From RUG369 sp050949645 (GTDB lineage: Bacteria > Planctomycetota > Planctomycetia > Pirellulales > Thermoguttaceae), in assembly GCA_050949645.1 (NCBI GenBank), contig JBMNGC010000001.1, forward strand, positions 2,976,001-3,040,000: a stretch of DNA of 64,000 nt, given 5' to 3'. The notes under the pieces are model-generated. The model made no database searches, was not told where the DNA came from, and was given only the letters and a program-made list of their open reading frames with translations. The position numbers and the translations under genes are program-made. Shown here piece by piece: positions 48,432 through 57,276 of this stretch. Each line of letters opens with the position of its first letter. Position 1 is the first letter of the stretch.

Positions 48432-50687
48432 ATGAAAGGGAATATTTTGAAGTTCAGAGTTGAAAAGAAGATTGGCGACGGGATATTTTGGTATGAAACA
48501 GGCGAGCTTGCCAAACAGGCGCACGGCAGCTGCCTCGCGGGCTACAACGACAACGTCGTCCTTTGCGCGACGACGACCGCGCCTAGCAGACCGGGTATGG
48601 ATTTCTTCCCCCTGACGTGCGATTATCGCGAGCGCTTCGCGGCTACCGGCAAATTTCCAGGCGGGTTTCTGAAGCGAGAGGGACGTCCCAGTCTCAAGGA
48701 AACTCTTACCTCGCGTCTTATCGACCGTCCGATTCGTCCTCTCTTCCCCGAAGGATTCTTTAACGACGTTCAGGTCTTCGCCAACGTCCTCTCCTGCGAC
48801 CAGAAGGTCGACCCCGACGTTGTCGCTATGAACGGCTGCGCGACGTGTCTCCAGATTAGCCCCTTGCCATTCGAAGGTCCTCTCGCTTCGGTGCGTCTCG
48901 GACTCGTCGGCGACGAATTTATCGTCTTCCCGACCGTCCAACAGCTTGAAGAGAGCGATCTCGACCTCGTCGTTTCCGGAAATCAGGACTCCGTCCTCAT
49001 GATCGAGGGCTTCGCTCGCGAGCTTCCGGAACCAAAGATGTTTGAAGCGATCATGACCGCGCATGACTACGTTAAAGAACTCTGCGCGCTTCAGTTGGAA
49101 CTTGTCGAAAAGGTTGCGCCCAAGAAGATGGCCTTTACGCCGCTCGACGTCTCCCCGCTCTACGAAAAACTCGTCGAGAAATATTACGACGACATGAAGG
49201 CCGCGAAACAGACCGACGGGAAGATAGCGCGCGCCCACGCGTGCGACGCCGTCAAGGAGAAGGCGCGCGAAGAACTCGTCGTCGAGACGCCGAGCGACGG
49301 CGCAGAGACGAATCATTTTGCGCCGGAATATTTCGAAATCGCGTTTGATAAACTGACCTCGCGCGTCGTGCGCGACCTCATTCTCCGCGAAAGTAAGCGT
49401 ATCGACGGTCGAGGCCTCTTCGACGTCCGTCCTATCGAGTGCCGCGCCAACGTGTTGCCGCGCGTCCACGGTTCCGCGCTCTTCCAGCGCGGCGAAACCC
49501 AGGCGCTCGTTACGGTCACGCTTGGGACCTCGAAAGACGAGCAGCGCGTCGACGGACTCTTCGAAGAGTATTCCAAACGCTTCATGCTCCACTATAACTT
49601 CCCGCCTTATTCCGTTGGCGAATGCAAACCGTACCGCGGCGTCGGTCGTCGGGAATACGGTCACGGCGCGCTCGCGGAACGTAGCGTCAATTCCGTCATG
49701 CCTGACGCGGAAACGTTCCCCTACACCGTTCGCGTCATTTCCGATATCCTCGAATCGAACGGTTCGAGCTCCATGGCGTCCGTCTGCGGCGCGACGCTGG
49801 GCCTCATGTCCGCCGGCGTTCCGATCTCCAACCCCGTCGCGGGTATCTCTATCGGGCTCGTTAAGGAAGGCGACGGCAAGGGCGACTGGGTCACGATCAC
49901 CGACATCATGGGCGATGAAGACCACTACGGCGATATGGACTTCAAAGTGGCGGGCTCGCAGCGAGGTATCACGGGCGTCCAGCTCGACCTCAAGACGAAT
50001 GGCGTCTCCGGCGCCATCATCGCGCAGACGCTCAAGCAGGCGCGCGACGCGCGTATCGGCATCCTTCGCACAATGCTCACCGCGATCCCGGCACCCGCTG
50101 AGGACATCTCCGAATACGCTCCTCGTCTACTCCGCACGACGATCGATCCGATGAAAATTGGACAGCTCATCGGCCCCGGCGGAAAAACGATTCGCAGCAT
50201 CCAGGAGTCGACCGGCGCAAGCGTTACGGTCGATGACGACGGCGTCGTGACGATCGCCTCATGCGACCTTGAGAGCGCTGAAACGGCGATGGATAAGATC
50301 AACGGGCTTACCGCAACCGTTGAGATCGGCAAAATCTACGAAGGCACCATCACGACGGTCAAGGAGTACGGCGCGTTCCTGGAGATCCTTCCGGGGCTCG
50401 ACGGACTCTGCCACGTCAGCGAACTCTCGGACGCCTACATCAAGAATGTTGCGAGCTTCTGCCGACCCGGCGAGAAGATGGAAGTCAAGGTCATTGGCAT
50501 CGACGATCAGAATCGTATCAAACTCAGCCGTAAGGCGGCGTTAGAAGAACGCGGCGAGACCGATCAGACCGAAGACGACCGCGACTACGGCGACTATTCT
50601 CGTAACGATGGCCGTCGCGACCGAGACGATCGACGCGGCAACGGCGGTCGACGTCGACGTCGCAACAACAATCACGACGACTTCTGA
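48432..50687 (+). CDS. pnp: Polyribonucleotide nucleotidyltransferase (PNPase)
   Basis: 751 aa phosphorolytic 3'-to-5' exoribonuclease of RNA decay. The first RNase PH domain begins with LKFRVEKKIGDG; the FFPLTCDYRER, GKFPGGFLKREGRPS and TSRLIDRPIRPLFPEGF motifs follow. The second PH domain has RVHGSALFQRGETQALVTVTLG, FMLHYNFPPYSVGE and GDMDFKVAGS with its metal-binding acidic residues. A KH domain (IGPGGKTIRSIQE) and an S1 domain (GKIYEGTITTVKEYGAFLEILPGLDGLCHVSEL) end it, followed by a D/R/G/N-rich tail that could engage RNA or partners. ATG at 48432 follows GAAAGGG-type sequence inside the frame start; the rpsO-pnp order is classic. Confidence 0.97.
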   Translation: MKGNILKFRVEKKIGDGIFWYETGELAKQAHGSCLAGYNDNVVLCATTTAPSRPGMDFFPLTCDYRERFAATGKFPGGFLKREGRPSLKETLTSRLIDRPIRPLFPEGFFNDVQVFANVLSCDQKVDPDVVAMNGCATCLQISPLPFEGPLASVRLGLVGDEFIVFPTVQQLEESDLDLVVSGNQDSVLMIEGFARELPEPKMFEAIMTAHDYVKELCALQLELVEKVAPKKMAFTPLDVSPLYEKLVEKYYDDMKAAKQTDGKIARAHACDAVKEKAREELVVETPSDGAETNHFAPEYFEIAFDKLTSRVVRDLILRESKRIDGRGLFDVRPIECRANVLPRVHGSALFQRGETQALVTVTLGTSKDEQRVDGLFEEYSKRFMLHYNFPPYSVGECKPYRGVGRREYGHGALAERSVNSVMPDAETFPYTVRVISDILESNGSSSMASVCGATLGLMSAGVPISNPVAGISIGLVKEGDGKGDWVTITDIMGDEDHYGDMDFKVAGSQRGITGVQLDLKTNGVSGAIIAQTLKQARDARIGILRTMLTAIPAPAEDISEYAPRLLRTTIDPMKIGQLIGPGGKTIRSIQESTGASVTVDDDGVVTIASCDLESAETAMDKINGLTATVEIGKIYEGTITTVKEYGAFLEILPGLDGLCHVSELSDAYIKNVASFCRPGEKMEVKVIGIDDQNRIKLSRKAALEERGETDQTEDDRDYGDYSRNDGRRDRDDRRGNGGRRRRRNNNHDDF

Positions 50688-50730
50688 GCCTCCCTCCGCG
50701 ACACGCTCGTCGACAACGTCCTCTAACAGA

Positions 50731-50766
50731 ACAGGCTCTGCGCATAAACGCGGAGCCTGTTTTTTA
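50731..50766 (+). terminator. Terminator of pnp
   Basis: ACAGGCTCTGCG (50731-50742) pairs with CGCGGAGCCTGT (50749-50760) with one wobble, then TTTTTT. Confidence 0.9.
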
Positions 50767-50979
50767 TGGAACAGCTCTCTGAAAATCCAGACGAATTCTG
50801 AAATTTGCCGCGTCGGGCGTCCCGGAATCCCGGTCTCGACGGATAGAAAGTGAAAAAGCGAGGAAAAAACGCGTCCCTTGTCGCGTGAGGCCGATCGATT
50901 TTGTATAATGCGTTAAAGAGTTTTCAGAGCCGAGCTTGCGGAAATCGCAACCGTCGATTAGACGCATTTGGAGATTATT

Positions 50980-52818
50980 ATGAAAGTTGACATGAAAGAT
51001 AAATTTACAATTCTTACCGTCGCCCTCTGCGTGGCGCTCGTTTCGTTCTTGGCGTCGACGTCTGCGACGCCCGCGACAGCGCAGTCGGTCGATCCAGAGA
51101 CAGCCGTCGCGTTGCCCGAGGGGTTCGCGGACGATCTCGCGCCCGGCGCGGTTCATGACCAGCGCGTTCGTCAGTATCTCTATCCTCGTCGCATCCTATG
51201 GACGTCGGAGGAGGGCGTTAAGAACGCCGAATTGTTGCTCGAACCGACGCTCGGACAGACTTCGACCTCGATCATGAGCGACGACAGTCAGGCGTGCACA
51301 CTCACGGGCGGCGGCGCGATTCTCCTCGATTTCGGCTGCGAAATTCAAGGGTCTTTCCGCGTTGAAGCGCGCGATCTCACGCCTGGAAAATCAAGCGTTG
51401 GCAAGACGGCGCAGCTCCGAATTCGCTTCGGCGAATCGGTCGACGAAGCGAACTCGACCGTCGGCGAGAAGGGCTCGGTCAACGAGCATTCGACGCGCGA
51501 CCAGATCGTTGCGGTCCCATGGCTCGGCGCCATCGAATGCGGCGAATCGGCGTTCCGCTTTGTCCGAATCGACCTCGTCGACGACGATGCGAAGATCCTC
51601 TTCGATTCCGCGCAAGCCGTCTTTATCTATCGCGACATGCCGCGCCTCGGAGAGTTCAAATCCTCCGACGACCGGCTCAACGAGGTCTGGGATATCTCGG
51701 CGCGCACGATGCACCTGACGATGCAGCGTTATGTTTTCGAGGGCGCCAAGCGCGACCGCCTCGTCTGGTACGGCGATTTTGCCCCTCAGACGATGACCGC
51801 GCTGCGCGTTTTCGGCGACAGCAAGGTCCTACGCGACACGCTTGGTTACTACGCGCGCGAGACATGGCCCCTTCCGAAATGGATGAACGGCATGCCGAAC
51901 TATTCCCTCTGGTGGCTCATAACGATCGGGGACCTCTATCGCCATTCGGGCGACGCTCAATTCGTCGCTGAACAGTGGGATTACGTCAAGGGACTCTTCG
52001 AACAGCTTCTGCCGTACGTTGATGAGAGCGGAGAGGCGTCCTTCCCGAACCCGTTCCTCGATTGGCCGACGAGCGACAAGCCCCTTGCTCTTGCGGCGGG
52101 TACCCACGCGATGTTTGCGCTCGCCTTTGACCGCATCGCCGAGATGGCGCAGATCGTCGGCGACGAGCCGATGGTAGAGCGCGCGACCGCGGCGGCGGCG
52201 CGCGTTCGCACGTTCGCCCCGACGAACGCCGATAATAAGCAGGCCGCCGCGCTCCTCGCGCTCGCCGGGATCGAACGCGACGGCGAAGACAACGTCGCGG
52301 TCGTCGCGAAGGACGGCGCCAAGGGCTTCTCCACCTTCTACGGATATTTTATGCTCGAAGCGCTTTCTGAAGGCGGTCTTGATCAGGTCGCGCTCGACGT
52401 CTGTCGGGATTACTGGGGCGCGATGATCGACGTTGGCGCGACGACCTTCTGGGAAGACTTCGATCTTGACTGGCTCGAAGGCGCAGGACGCATCGATGAG
52501 CCGACGCCGGAAGGACTGGAGAGTCTCCACGGTGACCGCGGCGCCTACTGCTACGAGGGCTTCCGTCATTCGCTCTGCCACGGCTGGGCGTCGGGCCCCG
52601 CCGCATGGATGAGCGCGCATGTTCTCGGCGTCACGCCCCTCGAGCCGGGCTTTAAGAAGGCGCGTGTCGCGCCGTTCCTCGGCGATCTTGATTGGGTCGA
52701 AGGCGCCGTCCCGACTCCTTACGGAGTCATTAAGGTTCGCGCCGAGAAGGAGGCCGACGGCGGCGTCGCGGTCATGATCGAGGCGCCCGAGGAGGTGGAA
52801 ATCGTCGAAGTCCGCTGA
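50980..52818 (+). CDS. GH78-type alpha-L-rhamnosidase-like secreted protein
   Basis: 612 aa from the ATG at 50980 (TTGGAGA eight bases upstream); a TTG at 50968 is rejected because the signal peptide starts at the ATG. Signal segment ILTVALCVALVSFLAST. A beta-sandwich with ILLDFGCEIQGSFRVEA precedes the (alpha/alpha)6 barrel carrying EGAKRDRLVWYGD. This corresponds to the GH78 signature DxxxREERxGWxGD, with conservative D-to-E and E-to-D swaps at two positions. The C-terminal GFRHSLCHGWASGPAAWM and LGVTPLEPGFKKARVAPFLGDLDWVEGAVPTPYG match the family end. Likely removes rhamnose from plant glycans in the periplasm or outside. A TATAAT (50904-50909) marks a probable promoter. Confidence 0.85.
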   Translation: MKVDMKDKFTILTVALCVALVSFLASTSATPATAQSVDPETAVALPEGFADDLAPGAVHDQRVRQYLYPRRILWTSEEGVKNAELLLEPTLGQTSTSIMSDDSQACTLTGGGAILLDFGCEIQGSFRVEARDLTPGKSSVGKTAQLRIRFGESVDEANSTVGEKGSVNEHSTRDQIVAVPWLGAIECGESAFRFVRIDLVDDDAKILFDSAQAVFIYRDMPRLGEFKSSDDRLNEVWDISARTMHLTMQRYVFEGAKRDRLVWYGDFAPQTMTALRVFGDSKVLRDTLGYYARETWPLPKWMNGMPNYSLWWLITIGDLYRHSGDAQFVAEQWDYVKGLFEQLLPYVDESGEASFPNPFLDWPTSDKPLALAAGTHAMFALAFDRIAEMAQIVGDEPMVERATAAAARVRTFAPTNADNKQAAALLALAGIERDGEDNVAVVAKDGAKGFSTFYGYFMLEALSEGGLDQVALDVCRDYWGAMIDVGATTFWEDFDLDWLEGAGRIDEPTPEGLESLHGDRGAYCYEGFRHSLCHGWASGPAAWMSAHVLGVTPLEPGFKKARVAPFLGDLDWVEGAVPTPYGVIKVRAEKEADGGVAVMIEAPEEVEIVEVR

Positions 52819-52972
52819 TCCGGCGCTCGTTCAGGCGCGGCGTCGTGCCGCGCCTGAGATAAACCGCCTTCTTGGCAGCGCGAGAAGGCGGCGATTTCTA
52901 TCTCTTAATTTCTACGCTCGTCATTCCTAGCCGACAATACAGGACTTATGGAAAGGAGAACAATGAATTCAT

Positions 52973-53725
52973 ATGATTAAGAAATTTAACCGCTGGTTCT
53001 CGCCGGGCGGTCGGGAATGCCGTATCCACCTGTATCTGCCCGATAACTACGACCAGACGGACGAACGATATCCGACGCTCTATTTTTTCGACGGCCAGAA
53101 CCTTTTTTGCGACGACGACGCGTCTTACGGAACGTGCCTGGGACTCAAGGATTTCCTTGATCGGTGGCATAAAAAGCTTATCGTCGTTGGAATCGAAAGC
53201 TCCAAGGACGGCTTTACCCGAGCGCGCGAATATATTCCGTACCGATTGATGAGCGTGCGGTATGGACCGATCCACGGTCGCGCCGACGCGACGCTCAACT
53301 GGCTGGTCCATGAACTTAAGTCGTATATTGACAAGAAATATCGAACGTGCTGTTTCCGCGAAACGACCTCGATTGGAGGATGCGGGATAGGCGGACTTGC
53401 GGCGCTCTACGGCGTCCTGCGATATAACCAGTATTTTTCCAAAGCGGCGATTCTTTCGCCGTCAATGATGTTGGGAAAAGACCATTTCATCCGCGAGCTC
53501 GACGAACATGACTACTCCACGGATACGCGAATTTACCTAAGTTGGGGTACGAACGAGTATAATCCTGAGATGACCTCGCTATTGTCTCAGAGCGCCTTCG
53601 AGGTCGAAAAAAAGGCGTTGGAGAAGGGGATTAAAACGTATATCCATAGTCAACAGGACGGCGATCACAGCGAAGCGAGCTGGCGCGAACAGACGGAGAC
53701 CTGGATGCGGTTCCTTTGGGAATAA
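52973..53725 (+). CDS. Esterase D-like alpha/beta hydrolase with nucleophile Ser replaced by Gly
   Basis: 250 aa. The fold follows the putative-esterase family: CRIHLYLPDNYDQTDERYPTLYFFDGQNLF, LIVVGIESSKDGFTRAREYIPY, ELKSYIDKKYRT, then IGGCGIGGLAALYG where active members read GSSMGGL. In G-x-S-x-G alignment the nucleophile position is Gly, with a Cys just before it. The His-bearing GDHSEASW is kept. The protein is therefore probably not a normal serine esterase. It lacks a signal peptide, so it should be cytoplasmic. The strong ribosome site GAAAGGAG lies 15 bases upstream of an in-frame ATG at 52973; a second ATG at 52963 is out of frame. Contrast the intact esterase domain in the fusion at 21478. 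Confidence 0.8.
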   Translation: MIKKFNRWFSPGGRECRIHLYLPDNYDQTDERYPTLYFFDGQNLFCDDDASYGTCLGLKDFLDRWHKKLIVVGIESSKDGFTRAREYIPYRLMSVRYGPIHGRADATLNWLVHELKSYIDKKYRTCCFRETTSIGGCGIGGLAALYGVLRYNQYFSKAAILSPSMMLGKDHFIRELDEHDYSTDTRIYLSWGTNEYNPEMTSLLSQSAFEVEKKALEKGIKTYIHSQQDGDHSEASWREQTETWMRFLWE

Positions 53726-54295
53726 GGCAGGATAGCGGGAAGAGCGTCGCGCGCGGAACGAGGCGTCATATCGCTTATACTCTTCGAATGTTATGACAGC
53801 TTTGCGAACCAACGAAGAGGTTCGACGCACGTTATGGGCTCGGCGTGCGCCCCTATAAGAATCTGTATTGTCGCGACGCCAAATCGCTTACGGCATAGTT
53901 CTGATCTCATCTTGGAGAATTACGGCGCCGCCTATCGCGGGACGGCGTTCTTTATTGCCAGATACGCGCTCGTCGACGGCGTCGAATCTACATAACGCGC
54001 GACTCCTTCAACGTTTGAGGCAGCGCCGCGTCGACGAGTTTTCAGGGGTTCAATCGAAATCCGCCATGATGAGTCGCTTTTCTCTTATAATCGTGCAAAC
54101 GGCGCGATAATTGCTTGTAATTCTAAAGATATCGCACGTCTCAAGGAGCGTTTGAAGGAAGTTGGATAACCAGACGTATCGTGTCCGACTTGTAAGCTCA
54201 ACGGCGCTCCATGAGCGGAACGCTTTCATTCTGAACGCGTCGACGAAAGATGAACGCGCGTCTTAGATCATATAACGGAAAACAAGGGGCGTGAA
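53726..54295. other. Long gap between the esterase-like gene and gshA
   Basis: About 570 bases with no supported gene. TATAAT at 54086-54091 may be a -10 for the next gene, but no -35 fits. No terminator hairpin was found. Confidence 0.4.
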
Positions 54296-55579
54296 ATGCT
54301 TCATGTGGAAAACGCCAGGATTAAGGAACTGGCGCTTCATGGCAATATCGGCTTGGAGAAGGAAGGTCACCGCGTAACGCAAAACGGTCGTATGGCGCGG
54401 ACTCCTCATCCTTTTAGTCCTCTTGAACCGCATATAACGCGCGATTTCAGCGAGAACCAGATGGAGATCAATACCGACCCGTTTCCTAACGCGCACGAGG
54501 CGGTCGCGTCCCTCGGCGAGATTACGCGTCAAGTCCAACAAACGCTCGCGACGCTCCCGGAACGGGAATATCTGTGGCCCTTTTCCAATCCGCCTTTTCT
54601 TCAGGACGAGAAGGATATCCCGATCGCTATATTTGAAGGGCCTCAGGCGGGGAAAACGTCGTATCGCCGATATCTCGCGAATAATTACGGCAAGTACAAA
54701 ATGACCTTTTCCGGGATCCACTTGAATTTTTCTTTCAGCGACGAGCTTCTGGAGGAAGATTTTAAACTCTCCGGTGGAAACGATTTCCAGACATATAAGA
54801 ATTTACTCTACCTTAAAGTTGCAGAGAAGGCGGCGGAATACGGGTGGATCCTGACTTTTCTAACGGCGGCGAGCCCGCTTATGGACGCTTCCTTCTTTTC
54901 AAAAGGACTCAAGGGGCGCGACGCGTTCGTCGGAATGGGGTCGGTACGATGCGGCGAATTGGGATACTGGAACCATTTTACGCCGATCCTCGACTACACG
55001 AGCGCCACCGCCTATGCGTCAAGCATCCAGCGTTACGTCGATAACGGATTCATCGTGGCGCCGACGGAGCTGTATTATCCGATTCGCCTTAAACCGCGCG
55101 GCGTCAACAGTCTTGAGGGAATCGTCAGGAACGGAATCAATCATATCGAGCTGCGAATGATCGACCTGAATCCGTTGACGCGCGAAGGGTTGGACGTTCG
55201 CGACGCGCGCTTTGCGCAGCTCTTCCTCGTCTTTCTCGCGTCGACGCCGCAGACGTACCTTGGAACGAAGTCGCAAGTTCGCGCGATTCAAAACTTTAAG
55301 AACGCGGCGCGTTACGACGCCAGGCTGATCAATATACTCTTGCCGAACGGCGACTCGTGCGCCGTCACGGAGGCGGGTATGACGATCATCGAGCAGATGA
55401 AAAAGTTCTATCTCGACGCGGACGACGAGGTTCAGGAAGTCCTGCGCTTTCAGGCGTCAAAATTTCTCCGACCTGAAAACCGCTATCCTTTCCAGGTCTT
55501 CCAACGTTTCCGCGACGTCTTTACTGAAAAGGGTCTCGAGCGCGCCAAAGAGTTGCAGGAAGAATACTTGAGCGCGTGA
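54296..55579 (+). CDS. gshA: Glutamate-cysteine ligase (type 1, GshA/GshAB N-terminal type)
   Basis: 427 aa. The enzyme joins glutamate and cysteine with ATP to give gamma-glutamylcysteine, the first step of glutathione synthesis. IGLEKEGHRVTQNGRMARTPHPFSP and HITRDFSENQMEINT match the ATP- and glutamate-binding start of the family. WPFSNPP, YRRYLANNYGKYKMTFSGIHLNFSFSDE, FLTAASPLMDASF, GELGYWN and TELYYPIRLKPR follow in the expected order. The ATP-grasp glutathione synthetase half found in GshAB fusions is absent, and no gshB lies nearby. It may therefore make gamma-glutamylcysteine as the final thiol, or a distant gshB may complete the pathway. ATG at 54296 is preceded by GGGGCGTGAA. Confidence 0.85.
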   Translation: MLHVENARIKELALHGNIGLEKEGHRVTQNGRMARTPHPFSPLEPHITRDFSENQMEINTDPFPNAHEAVASLGEITRQVQQTLATLPEREYLWPFSNPPFLQDEKDIPIAIFEGPQAGKTSYRRYLANNYGKYKMTFSGIHLNFSFSDELLEEDFKLSGGNDFQTYKNLLYLKVAEKAAEYGWILTFLTAASPLMDASFFSKGLKGRDAFVGMGSVRCGELGYWNHFTPILDYTSATAYASSIQRYVDNGFIVAPTELYYPIRLKPRGVNSLEGIVRNGINHIELRMIDLNPLTREGLDVRDARFAQLFLVFLASTPQTYLGTKSQVRAIQNFKNAARYDARLINILLPNGDSCAVTEAGMTIIEQMKKFYLDADDEVQEVLRFQASKFLRPENRYPFQVFQRFRDVFTEKGLERAKELQEEYLSA

Positions 55580-55617
55580 AATATCGTCGCCGAGCCGACG
55601 CCTGGACGCGCGTCGGT

Positions 55618-56478
55618 TCAGGTGATTTGTTCGAGCGTTCGAGCGGCTTGGTAGTTGACGAAGCCCAGATAGAAAAAGAAGATGCTCGCAAACCAGCTGC
55701 TTTCGCGAAGGAAGACCCCTCCGATGAGGAGCGCGCAGGCCATCGAGACGTACATGGAGTTGCGCGCGTCTCTATTTGAGCGCGCAAAGGATGCGAGAAC
55801 TTGACCGCCGTCGAGCGGGTAGATCGGCAAGAGGTTGATCACGCTCCAGAAGACGTTGACCCAGAAGAATCCGTACGTAAAGTATCCGATGAAGAGATCC
55901 ATGGCGCTCACGCCGGTAACTTTGACGAGCCAGGCTTTCGGAAAGACGACGGGTAGGACGCCGAATTCCTTTTGCACGATGAACGTCGAGTCGAGTTTCT
56001 CTGTGAGCGAAGGCGCCGCGGAGGCGCCGCCGGCGACTTCTTCGACGATCGGCGTCGAAGTCGTCGCGAACGCGAGCGCGAGTCCTAGCGCCGCGGCAAG
56101 GAGCGCCGCGAGGGGCCCCGACGCCGAGACGAATGCGCGCGCGCCTCTCGAAATGGAGCGCGCCTGCGAACGCCGCCATGTCGTGACCCCACCGAAGACG
56201 GACGCGCCGGAGGGCGCGCGACCGATTCCAAGCGCGATTTCAGGATCGACCCCGAAATATCGACGACCCGCGAGTCCGTGCCCGAGCTCGTGGATAAGAA
56301 AGGACGTCAAGAGCGCGGCGATCCAGCCCGCGGCGCCAAAGAGCCACGGACGATCGTCAGAAGGGTTCCGCATCGACATGAAGGGCGAAAAAAGAATGCA
56401 CAGGACCCAAAATCCCGGCATAATGCAGATGGGAATCCCAAAAAGCTTGAACTTGATATTGAATTGCGATAAGTCCAT
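55618..56478 (-). CDS. M50-family site-2 protease-like membrane metalloprotease
   Basis: 286 aa from the ATG at 56478; the longer frame to 56559 has no ribosome site. Multiple membrane helices. LIHELGHGLAGRRYFG carries the zinc-binding HExxH, and NLLPIYPLDGGQVLASF carries the conserved NxxPxxxxDGG with the third zinc ligand Asp. These are the intramembrane catalytic motifs of S2P/SpoIVFB-type proteases, which cleave membrane proteins, often regulators. An Ala/Gly-rich hydrophobic loop (~130-165) follows the first motif. The substrate is unknown. It converges on gshA with about 40 bases between. Confidence 0.88.
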   Translation of the reverse strand: MDLSQFNIKFKLFGIPICIMPGFWVLCILFSPFMSMRNPSDDRPWLFGAAGWIAALLTSFLIHELGHGLAGRRYFGVDPEIALGIGRAPSGASVFGGVTTWRRSQARSISRGARAFVSASGPLAALLAAALGLALAFATTSTPIVEEVAGGASAAPSLTEKLDSTFIVQKEFGVLPVVFPKAWLVKVTGVSAMDLFIGYFTYGFFWVNVFWSVINLLPIYPLDGGQVLASFARSNRDARNSMYVSMACALLIGGVFLRESSWFASIFFFYLGFVNYQAARTLEQIT

Positions 56479-56596
56479 TGCAGCGGATAGCGAATAGTTT
56501 GCCGAGGGATATAGGCAGTCTTGTCCAACGCGTCCAGCAACGGACGGCGTCGTAAACAAGACTGCCGCGCTTTATTCAGCGCAGCGCCGTCGAGCG

Positions 56597-57160
56597 CTAG
56601 ACGTCGGTCGGGGGGTCGATTCCAAAGTCTTGGATTGTCAGGAGCGATCGGAGCGTGTAGCCGCGCGAGGCAAACGCTTGCGCGCCGCCTTCCATACGGT
56701 CGACGATCGCGATAACGCCTTCGACCTTAATGCCGACTGCTTCCAGACGTTCGATTGCCTTAAGGGAGCTCCCGCCCGTCGTGACGACGTCCTCGACCAC
56801 AACGACCGTGTCGCCGGCCTTCACGGGCCCTTCGACGTACTTCTTCGTCCCGTGATCCTTGCTCTCTTTGCGCACGAGGAACCCTCGAAGATCAAGTCCG
56901 CGACTGCCAGCGATCGTCAGAACGGCCGCCGTGATAGGGTCCGCGCCGATCGACATTCCGCCGACCGCGTCTGGGAGCTTACCGTCGGCGAGGAGCATCT
57001 CAAGAATGCCCTCTCCGACGAGCGTCAGCCCTTTCGCGTCGAGCGTCGTCTGCTTGCCGTCGAGGTAATATGTCGCCTTCTTGCCGGACGCGAGAGTGAA
57101 GTCTCCAAATTTAAGGGAACGATCGAGAATGATCTGCTTGAGCGCTTCTTTATTGTACAT
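56597..57160 (-). CDS. pyrE: Orotate phosphoribosyltransferase
   Basis: 187 aa enzyme of pyrimidine synthesis that joins orotate and PRPP to give OMP. The PRPP signature VVVVEDVVTTGGSSLKAIERLEAVG is intact, and the N-terminal KFGDFTLASGKKATYYLDGKQTTLDAKG segment is typical of the shorter PyrE subgroup. VGGMSIGADPITAAV and VRKESKDHGTKKYVEG supply the orotate and flexible-loop residues. The length is normal. It lies between the protease and the BatA-like gene on the minus strand; no other pyr gene is in the window. Confidence 0.95.
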   Translation of the reverse strand: MYNKEALKQIILDRSLKFGDFTLASGKKATYYLDGKQTTLDAKGLTLVGEGILEMLLADGKLPDAVGGMSIGADPITAAVLTIAGSRGLDLRGFLVRKESKDHGTKKYVEGPVKAGDTVVVVEDVVTTGGSSLKAIERLEAVGIKVEGVIAIVDRMEGGAQAFASRGYTLRSLLTIQDFGIDPPTDV

Positions 57161-57276
57161 TTGATTTTACTGAACGCATGAGTCGTAACGCCGGTCGCGT
57201 CGCGCCTGCGATCAACCGCGGTCGCAGGCAATCGGCGAGGTTGTAACGCGCGACGCGGGTACATTATAGAGCGTTT

